From: Branchiostoma floridae | Taxonomy: Eukaryota; Chordata; Leptocardii; Amphioxiformes; Branchiostomatidae | Length of the DNA stretch: 64,000 bases | Assembly: GCF_000003815.2 (NCBI RefSeq) | Contig: NC_049983.1 | Location: 10,669,482 to 10,733,481, forward strand | Direction of reading: 5' to 3' | Shown here: positions 1-11,319 of the stretch, one piece after another | How the letters are laid out: each line of letters opens with the position of its first letter | Numbering within the stretch: the first letter of the stretch is position 1 | Translations under genes and position numbers: made by a program | Notes under the pieces: model-generated | Database searches by the model: none | Told to the model about the DNA's origin: nothing | The model's input: only the letters and a program-made list of their open reading frames with translations

Positions 1-159
1 ATACATAATAAAAATTCTATAGTAGCAACGTAGTTCCAGGTCATTCTCACATGGGATTTATTTTTTCAAATCAATTTTGGAACAGTCCATGTTTGCATAA
101 AGGGGGAGAGCGGAGTGAAAATAGCTGAATTTGCTCCTAAGCAAATACCGGCCTTTCTA

Positions 160-1203
160 GTTTCAACATCAAATCTTGCGTACCATGTTAGATCGTGACC
201 GTGGCGGCTGTAAGAAGCTGTGTTTGCTAGTATTTTAGGGCTTCTTTATATAATAAATGGGGCTTCTTTATATAATCATCATCATCATCGGTCGGCTGCG
301 ACGCAGGCGACTGTAAGTTTCTTCCAAGACCTTCTGTCGGCAGCTAGATGACTGATTTGCTTCGCGGAGATCTGGTCATTGTAATCTCCTAGGAGCTGTT
401 GAATGTAATTTAAATAGGAGGTAGCTTGGCGTCCTCGTCTGCGTTTCCCATGCGTTGGTACATACAGTGCATAGATATTGGCAGGTTCGTCCTCGGGCAT
501 GCGCAGGATATGACCAAGAAAGTTCAACTGCCTCGAGCGTACATGTTCAGTCAACGGCTTTGTTTGGGTTAGTTCATAAATCCTGGAGTTTGGTACCCGG
601 TCGAGCCTTTTGATGTTCAGTATATAATAAATGGTTGTGTTCAGACAAATATTCTTGCTGAGCTATAAGTATAACGTTACACACTCGCTCAATGGTCAAT
701 ATACCACATACCACAACACGGGACATGCCACTGGTCAGTAGCTAATTTCATCAGTGCCTGAAGGAATGAGCAGAAAACGCCAACAGCAAATGAATTTCGG
801 TGTTTGTGAATTCAGAGCATGCAATAGAAGGCTTTTCAGCACCAAGGAAAGATCTATCATCTGGATCAAGACATCTGAACCACAGGAAAGCGGTGGTAAC
901 TTCAATCGTTTGTACTTACATGTGAAATAAGATTTTGTACATCGATATTATTCAACGTTATCGCTTTAATGTCAAATGTCCCTCAAGCTAACGATAACGC
1001 ATGATTATGTGACAAGTAGTTTACTTTGCATTGTTCACCACTGATGGCATTTATTTTGTGTAACGAACATCGAAAGTCGATGTTCAAAAAAGAAAAGGGT
1101 GAATACAACTGGAGATCTTTTGGTAAAGCTTCAGCTGCATTCAACAACAAAAACTGTGTCAAACGGAAAGCTTTAATATCGAAATATTGGTTCTAGAACT
1201 TTG
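160..1203. repeat. Copy A of a segment duplicated on both sides of an assembly gap
   Basis: This segment matches 1305-1978 almost base for base. The two copies differ by point changes, by small indels (for example near 184-190, 667-672 and 705-711 of this copy), and by one 352-bp insertion present only here. The copies face the same way with 100 Ns between them. This fits two alleles of a very heterozygous genome laid end to end by the assembler better than a true tandem duplication. No gene is seen in it. Confidence 0.85.
277..620 (-). mobile_element. 5'-truncated non-LTR retrotransposon insertion (RT C-terminal end)
   Basis: The minus strand encodes an 89-residue open frame (554 to 285) typical of the C-terminal end of a non-LTR reverse transcriptase ORF. 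It has an LGHILRMP motif near residues 14-21, a GKRRRGR motif near 36-42, and an LAADRRSWKKL stretch near the end, finishing in AADR. The stop codon runs directly into a short (TGA)n tail at 277-290. The insert is flanked by an 8-bp direct repeat, TATATAAT (269-276 and 621-628). Copy B at 1305-1978 has a single TATATAAT and no insert, so it is the empty site. The exact clade is not assigned. Confidence 0.85.
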
Positions 1204-1204
1204 A

Positions 1205-1304
1205 NNNNNNNNNNNNNNNNNNNNNNNNNNNNNNNNNNNNNNNNNNNNNNNNNNNNNNNNNNNNNNNNNNNNNNNNNNNNNNNNNNNNNNNNNNNNNNNN
1301 NNNN
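1205..1304. other. Assembly gap (100 Ns)
   Basis: A run of exactly 100 Ns, the usual placeholder for a gap of unknown size. It separates the two copies of the duplicated segment. Confidence 0.99.
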
Positions 1305-1978
1305 GTTTCAACATCAAATCTTGCGTTAGATCGTGACCGTGGCGGCTCTAAGAAGCTGTATTTGCTAGTATTTTAGGGCTTCTTTATATAATAAATGGGG
1401 CTTCTTTATATAATATTAAATGGTTGTGTTCAGACAAATATTCTTGCTGAGCTATAACGTTACACACTCGCTCAATGGTCAATATACCACAACACGGGAC
1501 ATGGCACTGGTCAGTAGCTAATTTCATCAGTGCCTGAAGGAATGAGCAGAAAACGCCAACAGCAAATAAATTTCGGTGTTTGTGAATTCAGAGCATGCAA
1601 TAGAAGGCTTTTCAGCACCAGGGAAAGATCTATCATCTGTATCAAGATATCTGAACCACAGGAAAGCGGTGGTAACTTCAATCGTTAGTACTTACATGTG
1701 AAATAAGATTTTGTACATCGATATCATTCAACGTTATCGCTTTAATGTCAAATGTCCCTCAAGCTAACGATAACGCATGATTATGTGACAAGTAGTTTAC
1801 TTTGCATTGTTCACCACTGATGGCATTTATTTTGTGTAACGAACATCGAAGTCGATGTTCAAAAAGGAAAAGGGTGAATACAACTGGAGATCTTTTGGTA
1901 AAGCTTCAGATGCATTCAACAACAAAAACTGTGTCAAACGGAAAGCTTTAATATCGAAATATTGGTTCTAGAACTTTG
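1305..1978. repeat. Copy B of the duplicated segment (empty site)
   Basis: Same sequence as 160-1203 but without the retrotransposon. At 1401-1425 the sequence passes straight through the target site. It continues past the point where copy A is cut by the gap, so copy B appears to be the haplotype joined to the rest of the window. Confidence 0.85.
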
Positions 1979-2029
1979 TAATGGTTCCCCCTTCCACTCG
2001 TCTGGGTGGAATAGTCCAATTGTTATGTC

Positions 2030-2120
2030 ACCACGCCTCTGATTGGCCAACAACAAGCGGTGATGTGAGCGTTCCTATGATTGGCCAGTACGGTCAATCT
2101 ACCTTGTCTCTCATTGGTTG
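2030..2120 (+). promoter_or_regulatory. Cluster of three inverted CCAAT boxes
   Basis: ATTGG (reverse of CCAAT) occurs at 2042-2046, 2080-2084 and 2113-2117, two of them as GATTGGCC or ATTGGCC. Regular spacing of about 33-38 bp is typical of NF-Y-bound promoters. The cluster lies about 460 bp upstream of the ATG at 2580 and may be the promoter of that gene. No TATA box is evident. The regulatory role is inferred. Confidence 0.4.
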
Positions 2121-2579
2121 CCACAATGTTTCCATAGTGACGGGAGACGCACAACTTCTGTTGTTTTGTTGACAAGGTCAAGTTGCCCTGGTCATACGAG
2201 CAATCGCTGTTATTGTTTACATCCGGGGTATTCGGCGCACGAGCGCTGACTGGTAGGCAGAAAGCGTTAGGAGATCAGATTACTAATTAGCATACCGGCG
2301 CGGAAGCAGATCGTACTGTTTACGCGAATTTGCGCATTTTCAGCCACGTTTTTATCGCATCCATGGGATTTTTTCAGATTTTGTATTTTTTTCACTACTT
2401 CTTAGTCTTTTTTTTTTTTTTCTTGTGTAATATTTTGGGAGAAAATGACCCTTGCCCTCTTGACTTCCGTCATGTGTTTCCGGTTGTTTTGATTTTCCCG
2501 CCGTACGGGCTTTCTGTCATCCGTTCCGGGCTGTTATATTTCTGTTCCTAATGTGGTTTAATTAATACGTTTAATCAAT

Positions 2580-3384
2580 ATGAGTTCTTCAAACAGCTAC
2601 ATTAGCTCTTTGGAGCCTAATGACCGAACCAGGTATTTTGAGAAATTAATGGTAAGTGTCGAAGACGCCGGCGATAGTTCAAACCCGGAAGTGACTGGTT
2701 CGGCGGTGACTGGTGACGGTGTACGCCTACCTGACCCATACAGTCTGACAGGTGAGGATCATGTGTACATGTGTTTCTAGATTTTGATAAGGTAGATTTT
2801 TGTGTCAGATAAAGGTTACAAAAACATGAGTACGTGTAAATGTGTTTGTTGCTAATCTCTAGAAATTCTGGCTACGTAACGTTATGTTTATTATCATTTG
2901 TATGTTATACAGGTTGGAAGGATGATTTGAGCCTCTGGCCAGATACGGACTATGGGTGCATCTACACCTACCTAATCGAGGCTCCAGGTCCGTTTAACGG
3001 AGAAGCCATGAAAGCCTATAAATCCCTGGAGGCGTATAATCTCTTTATAAGTGGCCATGTGAGGGAGTGCAGGTACCACCCTATTGGAAAAAATGTGAAG
3101 GTCTGCTTCCTTAAGGCCAAGGTTGTGCCAGGTGGGTGTTGGAGTGCATTGGAACAATATTTCTACTTACATGTACCTGTAGTGAGAACTCTTGAAGATG
3201 AAGAATGAGATGCGTGATTAGTATTTAACTGTCAGATACGTTTTTATATTTACTGTATTATCTTTTTTTTCTGTTACATTTGTGTTTCAGGACAGAGAGT
3301 AACAGAGACTCCTCACAACCCATGGGTGTGTTTGACCAAAAAAGAGGGTTATGTCATGGCAGCTCACTGCACTTGTATGGCAGG
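2580..3384 (+). CDS. YqaJ/SWIM-family uncharacterised protein, N-terminal part
   Basis: Three exons join in frame: 2580-2751, 2913-3131 and 3291-3384. They have GT donors at 2752, 3132 and 3385 and AG acceptors before 2913 and 3291, and give about 161 residues. The product has LPDPYSL, a WKDDLSLWPD motif, LKAYKSLEAYN-like sequence (here MKAYKSLEAYNLFISG), PHNPWVCL, and ends in AHCTCMAG. This order is characteristic of a family common in aquatic animals that joins a SWIM-type zinc finger to a YqaJ-like nuclease domain. The last exon ends between the CxC and CxH halves of the SWIM finger. No exon supplying CxH or the nuclease was recognised downstream, so the gene is partial or broken here. The THAP gene lies tail to tail with it. 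The molecular role is not established. Confidence 0.7.
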
Positions 3385-3409
3385 GTAGGTAATATAACTG
3401 CATTGACCA

Positions 3410-5945
3410 TCATATCCAAAAAGTCACATTTTTATCTAACAGTGTTCTCGTCAGATGAGGTCCATGGCAAGAAACAGTTTTAGAAATAATGAAAGTCAAA
3501 CTAGTACTCACCTCTAAATGTTCCTCCGTATATTTCCAGGGAGGAGCGACCATGCAGTTTGTATGTGGCAAGATAACTGTCTTAATTTTTTTTCTTGGTT
3601 CATGTTCTTGTGCTTGATGGTTTCCAGTTGTATTTGTACCTGTTGCAAATGCATTTCTTCTTGTTGATGTTCTTGTTGCAGGTTTTACTTGTTGATGTGT
3701 TTCGTTTTCTAGGTAATTTGGAGTTATCAACAGTTCCTGAGAGTGAGTATACTTTAGAGGAGCAATGAAATCACTAACAAGTCTAAACACAAACATAAAC
3801 AGTGCAACAGTAGGTATTCCAGTGAAGAGCTTGCATTTTGCATCTGTGAGATTGGAGGCTGATGTTGATGATTTCTTGATTTGTTCTTGAAGGTGATCAC
3901 GTTCTTCCCTAAGGTTGTCAGCTTCACTTTGAAGGGACTCGCAAAACTGTTCCAACTTACATTTCTCCTCTTGTACTTTTGTGAGCTGTTCTCTCAGAGT
4001 CTCTACACTTTCAGGAAGGGGGTCTCTCAGAGTCTCTACACTTTCAGGAGGAGGGTCAGCGATCATTTCTTCATCTGAAATAAAGCAAATCCGAAGTTCA
4101 ATGAAAGTGCTATGTGATTATGAGTGTCATATATCTGAACTGAACTGAATGTTCTAAACTCTGATTCATATGTATGTATTGTTGTTTCAATATTTTACTC
4201 ATGCAGGTTGCATGCTTCTCTACTTGATTCACATCTATATCCCCACTCCGAAAACCAAGCGGATAAACTTTGTAGCAAGTAGTCTTGTGTGTATGGTATG
4301 TGATTCATGTTGAATAAGTGACAAGTGATAGATTTACTTGTTGAGCAAGAATGATAGATTAAACTGTTGATCAAGAATTTATATGTTTAGGATTACTGAT
4401 TGTATCCATTAGACACTTTTCTTATTCCCTCTGTAATGCCCTTACCATTTAGTGATGTAGGTGGGGCTTCATTCTCTGATGACACCCGTAGCCTTTTTGC
4501 TGCACGCATATACCTGCAAACAATGAAGCATGTTGTAAGTTGTAAATCAAAGTTGCATGCTTTGTTTCCTACATACATTCTGTTAGCATAGCATTTAGTG
4601 ATTACTGCTGTGAATGTTATGAAATATAAAACATTTGACTAGGTGTAAACTCTAACATGAGTAACTTACAGGATCTTTGTGAGATTTAACTGAATCCTTG
4701 GTAAAACTTTCATGGTCATCTTCTCAGGCAAGGAGGTAGAGTATAGCAATGTTTCACACAGGCATGAACAGCCTGCCTGCATGAACAGCATGAGCAGTAA
4801 ATCAAATTTCAATAAAGAAACATTGAAAACCCCAATGTTACCTACCGATCTTTCTTGGCAACTGGGTTTCTTGAACGATTGCAACTTGCTGAGGTTGGGA
4901 GGTTAAACAAGCTTGGGACGTAATCTGGATCTGCAGGGTCTTTAGAAGGGTTCCCTGCAATGCAAGAAGCAAAGAACTTGTCAGTATTATAAACATGATT
5001 TTAAAATGAGGTGGCAATTGGTCTTGTGGTTAGGGTGTAGGACTCATAATCCAAAGATAAGTATGAGTTGGAATCCCTGATAGGTCACTTTGTTGTAGTG
5101 CCCTTGGGAAAGGTACTTAAACCATACTTTACACCTATTTCCTCACTTCACTAAGGTGAAAAATGAGTACCTGGCTTCGGCTACACACCTCGGCATGTTA
5201 AACTGAAAGAACCCACCACACTTATCGAAAAGAGCAAGGGATCACCCCGGTGTGAGTGGATCAAACTCCACAGTCTGGTTCTTTCTTTCCCCTGCACTAT
5301 CCCACAATGGTCCGGACCAAGGTGGAGGTCTACCCGCTGGGGGCCTCCCCACACAATATGCTCCAGTAGGGGCCATCTGGGGGTATTCCCATGTAGATGT
5401 AGATGATTTTAAAGACATTTTAAAACATTTGTAGATGTCTTCGTCAATCAGTTAAGTGATGTACGTTATACTTCTGGTATACTATATATGTATACGTCCA
5501 TCCCAGATACTTTACCACTATTTATAAGTCAGACCCCCCCCTCCCACGTGGACGCGCTGTAAAACTTTGATACATGTAACATTAATATTCACTATCCTTG
5601 ATATGGCATGAATCAGCGACAAAACTTACTTAAGCTTTCCGCAGATGTGTAACGAAAAGTACACTATTACATCACGAAAAATGTATTTATGCAAGGGGGA
5701 CAACAACAAAATATAAAACATATAGATCACAAACCTGAGATGAAATGGTCGCTGCACACTCTCTCGTGGCCTCGTGGTGTCCACGCCGCGGTCGGGTTTT
5801 TCTTTCCCTGCTCAAAATCTGACCTTTTTAAGGCTCTAAGCCATGCAGCCCTTCGTCCTGGTTCCGCAGGGATTCTAAAAAACTTCTTTCTACTGCCTTT
5901 ATCCTTCCGGTTAGTACAATTCAGCGCACAACAACTGGTCGGCAT
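3410..5945 (-). CDS. THAP zinc-finger protein with coiled coil and transposase-like helix
   Basis: Exons (minus strand): 5735-5945, 4846-4954, 4446-4513 and 3512-4074, all joining in frame to give 317 residues. The ATG at 5945 is chosen because THAP domains normally begin at or near Met-Pro. The THAP finger (residues 1-70) has the paired N-terminal cysteines and the C-S-D-H-F signature, so it should bind DNA. Next comes a KDPADPDYVPSLF motif, common after THAP domains in transposase-related proteins. Residues 154-198 form a charged coiled coil, preceded by a doubled PESVETLR repeat. Near residue 213 an FTGIPTVALF segment resembles the helix before DDE transposase domains, but no DDE domain follows. 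A strong donor (GAG then GTGAGT) at 3511 implies another exon not found; reading through instead adds 33 residues to a stop at 3410. This is probably a domesticated or truncated transposase relative. Confidence 0.75.
5013..5406 (+). mobile_element. tRNA-derived SINE in THAP gene intron 1
   Basis: A tRNA-like head has box A-like sequence at about 5020-5034 and box B-like sequence at 5065-5077. A middle part follows with the CCCTTGGGAAAGG motif (5101-5113), also seen in the other SINEs of this window. The 3' end finishes in short GTAGAT repeats near 5390-5406. It lies antisense in the first intron of the THAP gene. Confidence 0.7.
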
Positions 5946-6098
5946 GTTTGCGTTTCCCGCGCGCAACTGGTGGGCGAGGAGGGTTCAGCCCGCCCTCCTC
6001 GCCCACCAGCAGCTTTTTGCCTACCATGACGTCACGTGACGTAACCGTGACGTCAGCGCGATCGCTCGTATTCTATGCTTGGATCTCGCGGCGAAAAC
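5946..6098. promoter_or_regulatory. Divergent promoter with CRE and E-box palindromes
   Basis: Only 153 bp separate the THAP ATG (minus) from the ATG at 6099 (plus). The interval is CpG-rich and contains two perfect CRE palindromes TGACGTCA (6027-6034 and 6048-6055), an overlapping TCACGTGA E-box (6032-6039), and a half-CRE TGACGTAA (6037-6044). No TATA box is seen. The arrangement suggests one bidirectional promoter driven by CREB/ATF and bHLH-ZIP factors; the factors are inferred from the motifs. Confidence 0.7.
5967..6009. repeat. 17-bp perfect inverted repeat in the divergent promoter
   Basis: The arms 5967-5983 and 5993-6009 are perfect reverse complements, with a 9-base loop. They are GC-rich and lie 18 bp from the CRE cluster. 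They could form a cruciform or place two symmetrical factor sites, one facing each gene. Confidence 0.8.
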
Positions 6099-9000
6099 AT
6101 GTCAGAAGTTTACGGAGAGACGAAACAAGCGTCAGAAAGCTTTCTTCAGATGTCAGAGATGCCTCAAGTGTCCTTTTTGACCTTGGTAAGTTAATGATAA
6201 GCTGTGTTGTTGTGTAAAAGGTTTAGGGGTCGACGTTTTGTCAAACCATTGGCCTAAAAGAGGTTTTTATCTGTCAACAGTAGATTCACTTTATCATCAT
6301 ATCCATCCGGACTTGTTGACAAGGATTTAACCCAGCCCACTGAATTGTCCCCTGTACCGTTAACCGTGAACACAAAGGGTTTTATTTGTAAGCTGTTTCT
6401 TGAGTTGAAGAATTTTTTTGTGAAGATACAAAAATCATAGTGTGTAACAATGAAACTGTCAATAAAGGGCCCCGCCCCCACTAACAAAACAACAACAAAT
6501 ATTTTAGACTCCCCTCTCCTTCATTTCTGACGTTACATGATAGCTAAAACACCCGTGTCTTATTTCAGGACGGCAAGTACCACGTCTGTGGACAGGATGC
6601 TGTGTACTACACAGATGATAACGGTACAGAACGGTTTGTAGAGGGCGGGACAGTCGACCTGTGCCTGACAGAGGACGAGTGGGGTTGCGTCATGCCGATA
6701 GACGATGGGTACGGGCCGGATTTCATCTTGAAGAAATATCTCGAATGCCCCTGTGAAGTTTATGAGGAGATAGAACAAGATGTTCAAGAATGTGAGGAGA
6801 AAGTGTGCGTCCAAGATCACGACGACATGGAGGCGGGAAAGTGGAATTTCCCATGGTTTAGTGCTTGGAGCGTTGAAGAGTTCCTGGATGAGATGGAAAA
6901 TCTCCAGAAACCAAAGGAGGTAAACAACATTAACAGCATCAAGGCAACCAGCCACACGTCTCAGAATGACGGAGAAGTGTCCAAGAAGTTTGAGAAGGAT
7001 CAGCCCCACAACCAACCACATGTGGAGAGACAGAGGATGTGGGAAGACGGCATGACTATCTACATGTCGGAGAGTGATCTGGATGAACAGCTTCTGGGAC
7101 ATGCAGAGGTAAACTGGCTGTGTTATTTTTGTTTATTTCTTTTTCAATGACAATGTTTTTGTCAATGTCGGAGAATAATTTGGACAAACAACTGCAGTTT
7201 CTGGGGCATGATGAGGCAAACTGGCTGTCTTGTTTCTTGTGTTTGTTTCTGATGTTCTTGTCAATGGTGTTGTTTGTTTGGTTTAAAACACTAAATCTAA
7301 GAGTTCTAAACAGTATCATGGAGGGGATAAGCATAGCTATAAAATACAAGTGACAACATTTTGTATTCGTCCTTAGGGTTTCTTGAGTCAGAACTTGTGG
7401 GAAGACGGCATGACTATCTACATGTCAGAGAGTGATCTGGACCAACAACTGCAGCTGTTAGGACAGACTGAGGTAGGTTGGCGGTCTTGTTTCTTGTGTT
7501 TGTTTCTAATGTTTTTGTAAATGATGTTTTGTTCTTGTTTGATTTGATTAATAACACTGAATCTATGGGTTTTGAACAGTATTATAATGGGGATAAATAT
7601 AGCTATAAGATACAAGTGACAACATTTTGAATTCATTGTTACTTCAGAGTTCATTGAGTGAGAACTTGTGGGAAGATGGCATGACCATTTACATGTCGGA
7701 GAGTGATCTTGATGAACAACTGCAGCTTCTGGGGCATGATGAGGTAAACTGGCTGTCTTGTTTCTTTACTTAATTTCTAATGTCCTTGTCAATGTTTAGC
7801 TTTAAGAATGAGACTGACTTTTTTGTGTACAGTGTATTCATTGCACATCCAAAGGTTGATAATAGCAGATGTGCAGAATTCAGCAGCATTTTTCTCAAGA
7901 ATTAATAGACTAACAATTGTACAGCTGGAATAGCTTTAGTTCTTTGCATTACATACGAAAATAAATAGTAATAAATCTAAAAATTGACAACATTCTGTAA
8001 TACCAGCCATGTCTACGTGGACATAAGACTGGATTCTATAATCTTAATGTTTGTGTGAATGTATGAAAATACCTATTGGATTACAACAAACTGGTCAGAT
8101 TGGCCAGGTGGTTCTTATGTAGAGGTGGTCACAAGTTCAACTGTACATCTGTCATTTCTTTATATATGAGTCTCTCTCTCGGTTTGGCTTCGCGAACAAA
8201 GTCTATGGAATAGCAAAAGGACATGTCTGATTATCAGGTACACTATCTTTCTGTAGGCTCCCATACTGTATGAGAGTGAGAATATCTACCATCCAGTCAC
8301 AAAGAAAGCTACCAGACTGTCCAGGTACGACCTACATCACGGGCCAGATCACGACGCTCGCTCACCAAGTCGTCCTCTGATTGGTAGTTGTGGTGACAGC
8401 AAGGGAAGGATCGTTTTGGATTGGTGTTTGTTGGTAAGTTTAAAGTTATGACACATCTTAAGGCTGTCAAACATAGCTGCCCTTCTCCCAGGTTGGAAGT
8501 CACTAAGTAGTCCTAATACCCGTCACATTATCCACGATCTTCTGGCCTATCGATGCAAGATCGGCCATATTTAAGATTGACAGAGGGTTGCGCGTATTTA
8601 TCACCTGAAAACTGTCCCTGTCACACATAAGCTATGCTTAGTACCTTGTACAATTGTTGTGTAATATTTAAGTTATTATCATAAGCTAGGCTCGCATGAT
8701 TGCCGCAGAATTGCCGTCCGATCGATTTTCGCCAAATGTGACGGGTATGAGGAAGTTCATCCATGGGAGTTGGTCATGAGGGTGCCATGATAGTTGACTG
8801 TTACTTTTGAAAAAGTTAAAAAGTATTATAATTAGTACTGTAGTGAGCTGGTTGCGATCAGAGGAGACTGAACTGGACCTAGAATAGGGTGGAATCAGGG
8901 CTTCAGACAACTTTTGACCACTTTTACCTAAAATAAGTATAGCTTTTGATTCTTGCATTGTATACATGATGTTATGTCATACCTGTGACGCGAAAACGTT

Positions 9001-9967
9001 CGATACGGGTGTTCCGGACCGGCTGATAACTTTCCGTACGGCCCGGGCGTATCACACGGGCTCCATTCTAATAAATCGAACTGTTTCGAGTCAGCCGCCA
9101 CGCCACGTCGAGAGTTCGAGGCAGTTTTGTTTTCCTTCCGCGAGAGAAAGTAGTCCGTTCCATGACTCCGGGCGTCAACACGCGTTACAGAAAAGCTTGC
9201 CGCTGGAGTATATAACCACTTACCGTCTTAATTTCAAGTCATTTACAATACTTCAGGTTCATTTGTTACTCCTATAGCTTTTTTGAACCGCTGTTTTATC
9301 GCTTTCCCGTAACCATTACGTCGCGAAAACTGGCGATTTTCGTGTTATTTCCCCCGTTGTTTTCACCCTGGTGTAGATTTCAAACCAACAGGAAATTAAG
9401 CGTATAAGAAAGAGCAAAAAGTCTACTTTCTTTCGGTATATGATTTAGTATAGATTCTGAGGGCGACACGCATTTGCCCCCAATCCGCGCGAGTCCATGT
9501 CACTAGGAGTGGTCATTTTTATTCCAGAATAGAACGCACTACAGTAATTTGGTATGTGCGTGCCGCGGAACTCGTCCTATTCCCCAATCAGAGATTTCGT
9601 TACGGGGGCTAGTGGCGGCCGCGATTTTGCGTCTCCCGCCCCCGAAATCTCTGCTTGGGGAATGGATCGCGATCATAGGGCAGCCGTCAACACGTTTTCT
9701 TATGGTTCCTCAGTCCTATGATACTACTTTAATTTTTGTTTGACCTGTAACTTACAGTTCGAAGACTCAGTCAAAGCGAAAGTTCTGCTCTTTAGCCAAG
9801 TTGTCAATCCCAGTTTTATTAAGGGTACCGACTTTGATAAACCTAAAACTACATGTACCTCTGTTCTACGCACAATACTGTACTCAATTATTTCTAAACA
9901 ATTAGATAATATGTATTACAAATATCAAGAGATGTATAGTTTTTTGTACTTTGAAAAATTCAAATAA
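6099..9967 (+). CDS. Unrecognised protein with tandemly duplicated acidic exon
   Basis: Six exons, all in phase 0: 6099-6185, 6569-7108, 7377-7472, 7648-7743, 8257-8433 and 9758-9967, giving 401 residues. The TAA stop overlaps an AATAAA poly(A) signal (9963-9968), which supports the last exon. I do not recognise the family and see no signal peptide, membrane segment or catalytic motif. Residues near 30-90 are acidic with several cysteines. The unit WEDGMTIYMSESDLDEQL occurs three times: at the end of exon 2, and as the whole of exons 3 and 4, which are both 96 bp. These repeats are acidic and Ser-rich and look like kinase targets or docking peptides. The gene shares a promoter region with the THAP gene. 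The exon 5 to exon 6 link spans a 1.3-kb intron and is the least certain join. Confidence 0.65.
7165..7217 (+). pseudogene. Decayed copy of the duplicated 96-bp exon
   Basis: This stretch encodes MSENNLDKQLQFLGHDE, clearly the second half of the repeated exon. The first half and the acceptor are deleted: intron-like sequence runs straight into it. The donor has become GC (7216-7217) in place of the GT found in the live copies. It lies in intron 2 and is probably not spliced in. Confidence 0.7.
9579..9662. repeat. Imperfect inverted repeat in the last intron
   Basis: Left arm 9579-9609 and right arm 9638-9662 share ATTCCCCAA-CAGAGATTTCG and GGGGGC in opposite orientation, around a GC-rich centre containing GCGGCCGC. 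It sits in a CpG-rich part of the intron (about 8980-9700). It could be a small foldback element or a structured regulatory site. Confidence 0.5.
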
Positions 9968-10484
9968 AACTTTAAGAGATGCCGAAGTTTGCCCTGCCGT
10001 TCCCATGACCTACATCATCACCGGGGTTAATCCTACAGTCTTTGGTTACAGTTCCTTGCTACAGTTCCTGCTTACATTTTATACTCATATTGGATGTCTT
10101 TTGAACAGGTCATGTAGGGTATTGGTTGGACATACATGCATTTACATGTAATTACTTTCGCTCACTCCTTCACTAATAGTCACTATTCGAATTATACCTA
10201 GAAGCATGGAATGATGTAATCTGTCAGTAACAAGTGCCTAAAAAGGGTCACATTTTCTTCTGTCCTTTCTTCATCTTAAGTACTGAATTACCCTTGCTAT
10301 TGTAAAATATGCAAAGAGTCATATGTCAAATGTAAGCCACACTTTATTGAACAAATATGTCTAACGTGTTACATATGAATGGCAAGTTGGAGACAAGATT
10401 TGTGTTGTAATCAAACAATATCTATGGAATCTGCTGCCACACAGCTGACCATTTTGCCAGATAATATACATGTTATTCCAATAA

Positions 10485-10994
10485 GGCCAAGTAAGTGAAT
10501 TTTATGGATGACATCATCGCCCCCATTAGTTTTTGCCTGATTTCAGAAAAAAAAAAACAAGAATTTTTTTTCCTCTTTTGGGATGGTCAGATAGACCAAA
10601 ATGGGCAAACATACTGTGTTGTACTAAAGCCTAATGATTATACTTGTAGAGGTAACACGAGAGAGGTGACTATAGTTGCAGAAGTGAAACTTGTTGGATA
10701 GTTGTAAAACTAAAACCAATATGGAAGCGATGAATCATATGCTAGTTGCCATGCTTGGCAAGTGATACTAGTGTACCACACCAGTATCACTTAAACTATA
10801 CTAGTTCACTTCTTTAATACAGGAATGAATGCCTTGTTAGTTGTGATACCACGTTTTGTCACTTCAAATCGTGTTACAATGTTTATGGTGTCTATTTTGA
10901 AAATTTAGCCATCTGTTTTTTTCATTGTATTACTATCTCATTTACAGTATTTTTTCATTTGGCATGTCATCCATAAGATTAACTTGCTGTGGCC
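10485..10994. mobile_element. PIF/Harbinger-like MITE, copy 1
   Basis: This 510-bp element is related along its length to 16103-16599. Its ends are inverted: the left reads GGCCAAGTAAGTGAATTTTA and the right ends ...TTAACTTGCTGTGGCC. TAA precedes the left end; the right flank is degraded. It encodes no transposase. The GGCC ends and TAA target site point to the Harbinger type. Confidence 0.7.
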
Positions 10995-11319
10995 TTTTGT
11001 GAAATGATATTCTGTACAGTATGGTATAGATATAAATGATACATAGTAATGCCAATCAGCCAAATGATATGGCTAAGTAAACACAGCTGTCAGCCTCATC
11101 AGATCCACAGCAGAGCATCACCTGTATAAAACATAATATTTCACAGTATGAAAATCAAATATAAGAGATTGACAATGATTAATAGTAGGCTGTTATATTT
11201 GAAATACTTTACTTATTATCTGTGATAATATAATGTCAACTATAAAAGCAACATTTTCCACATAATGCAGAATATTTCCTCCCAGTAATGAAAGAAGTGT
11301 GGAATTATGCCCACCAATC

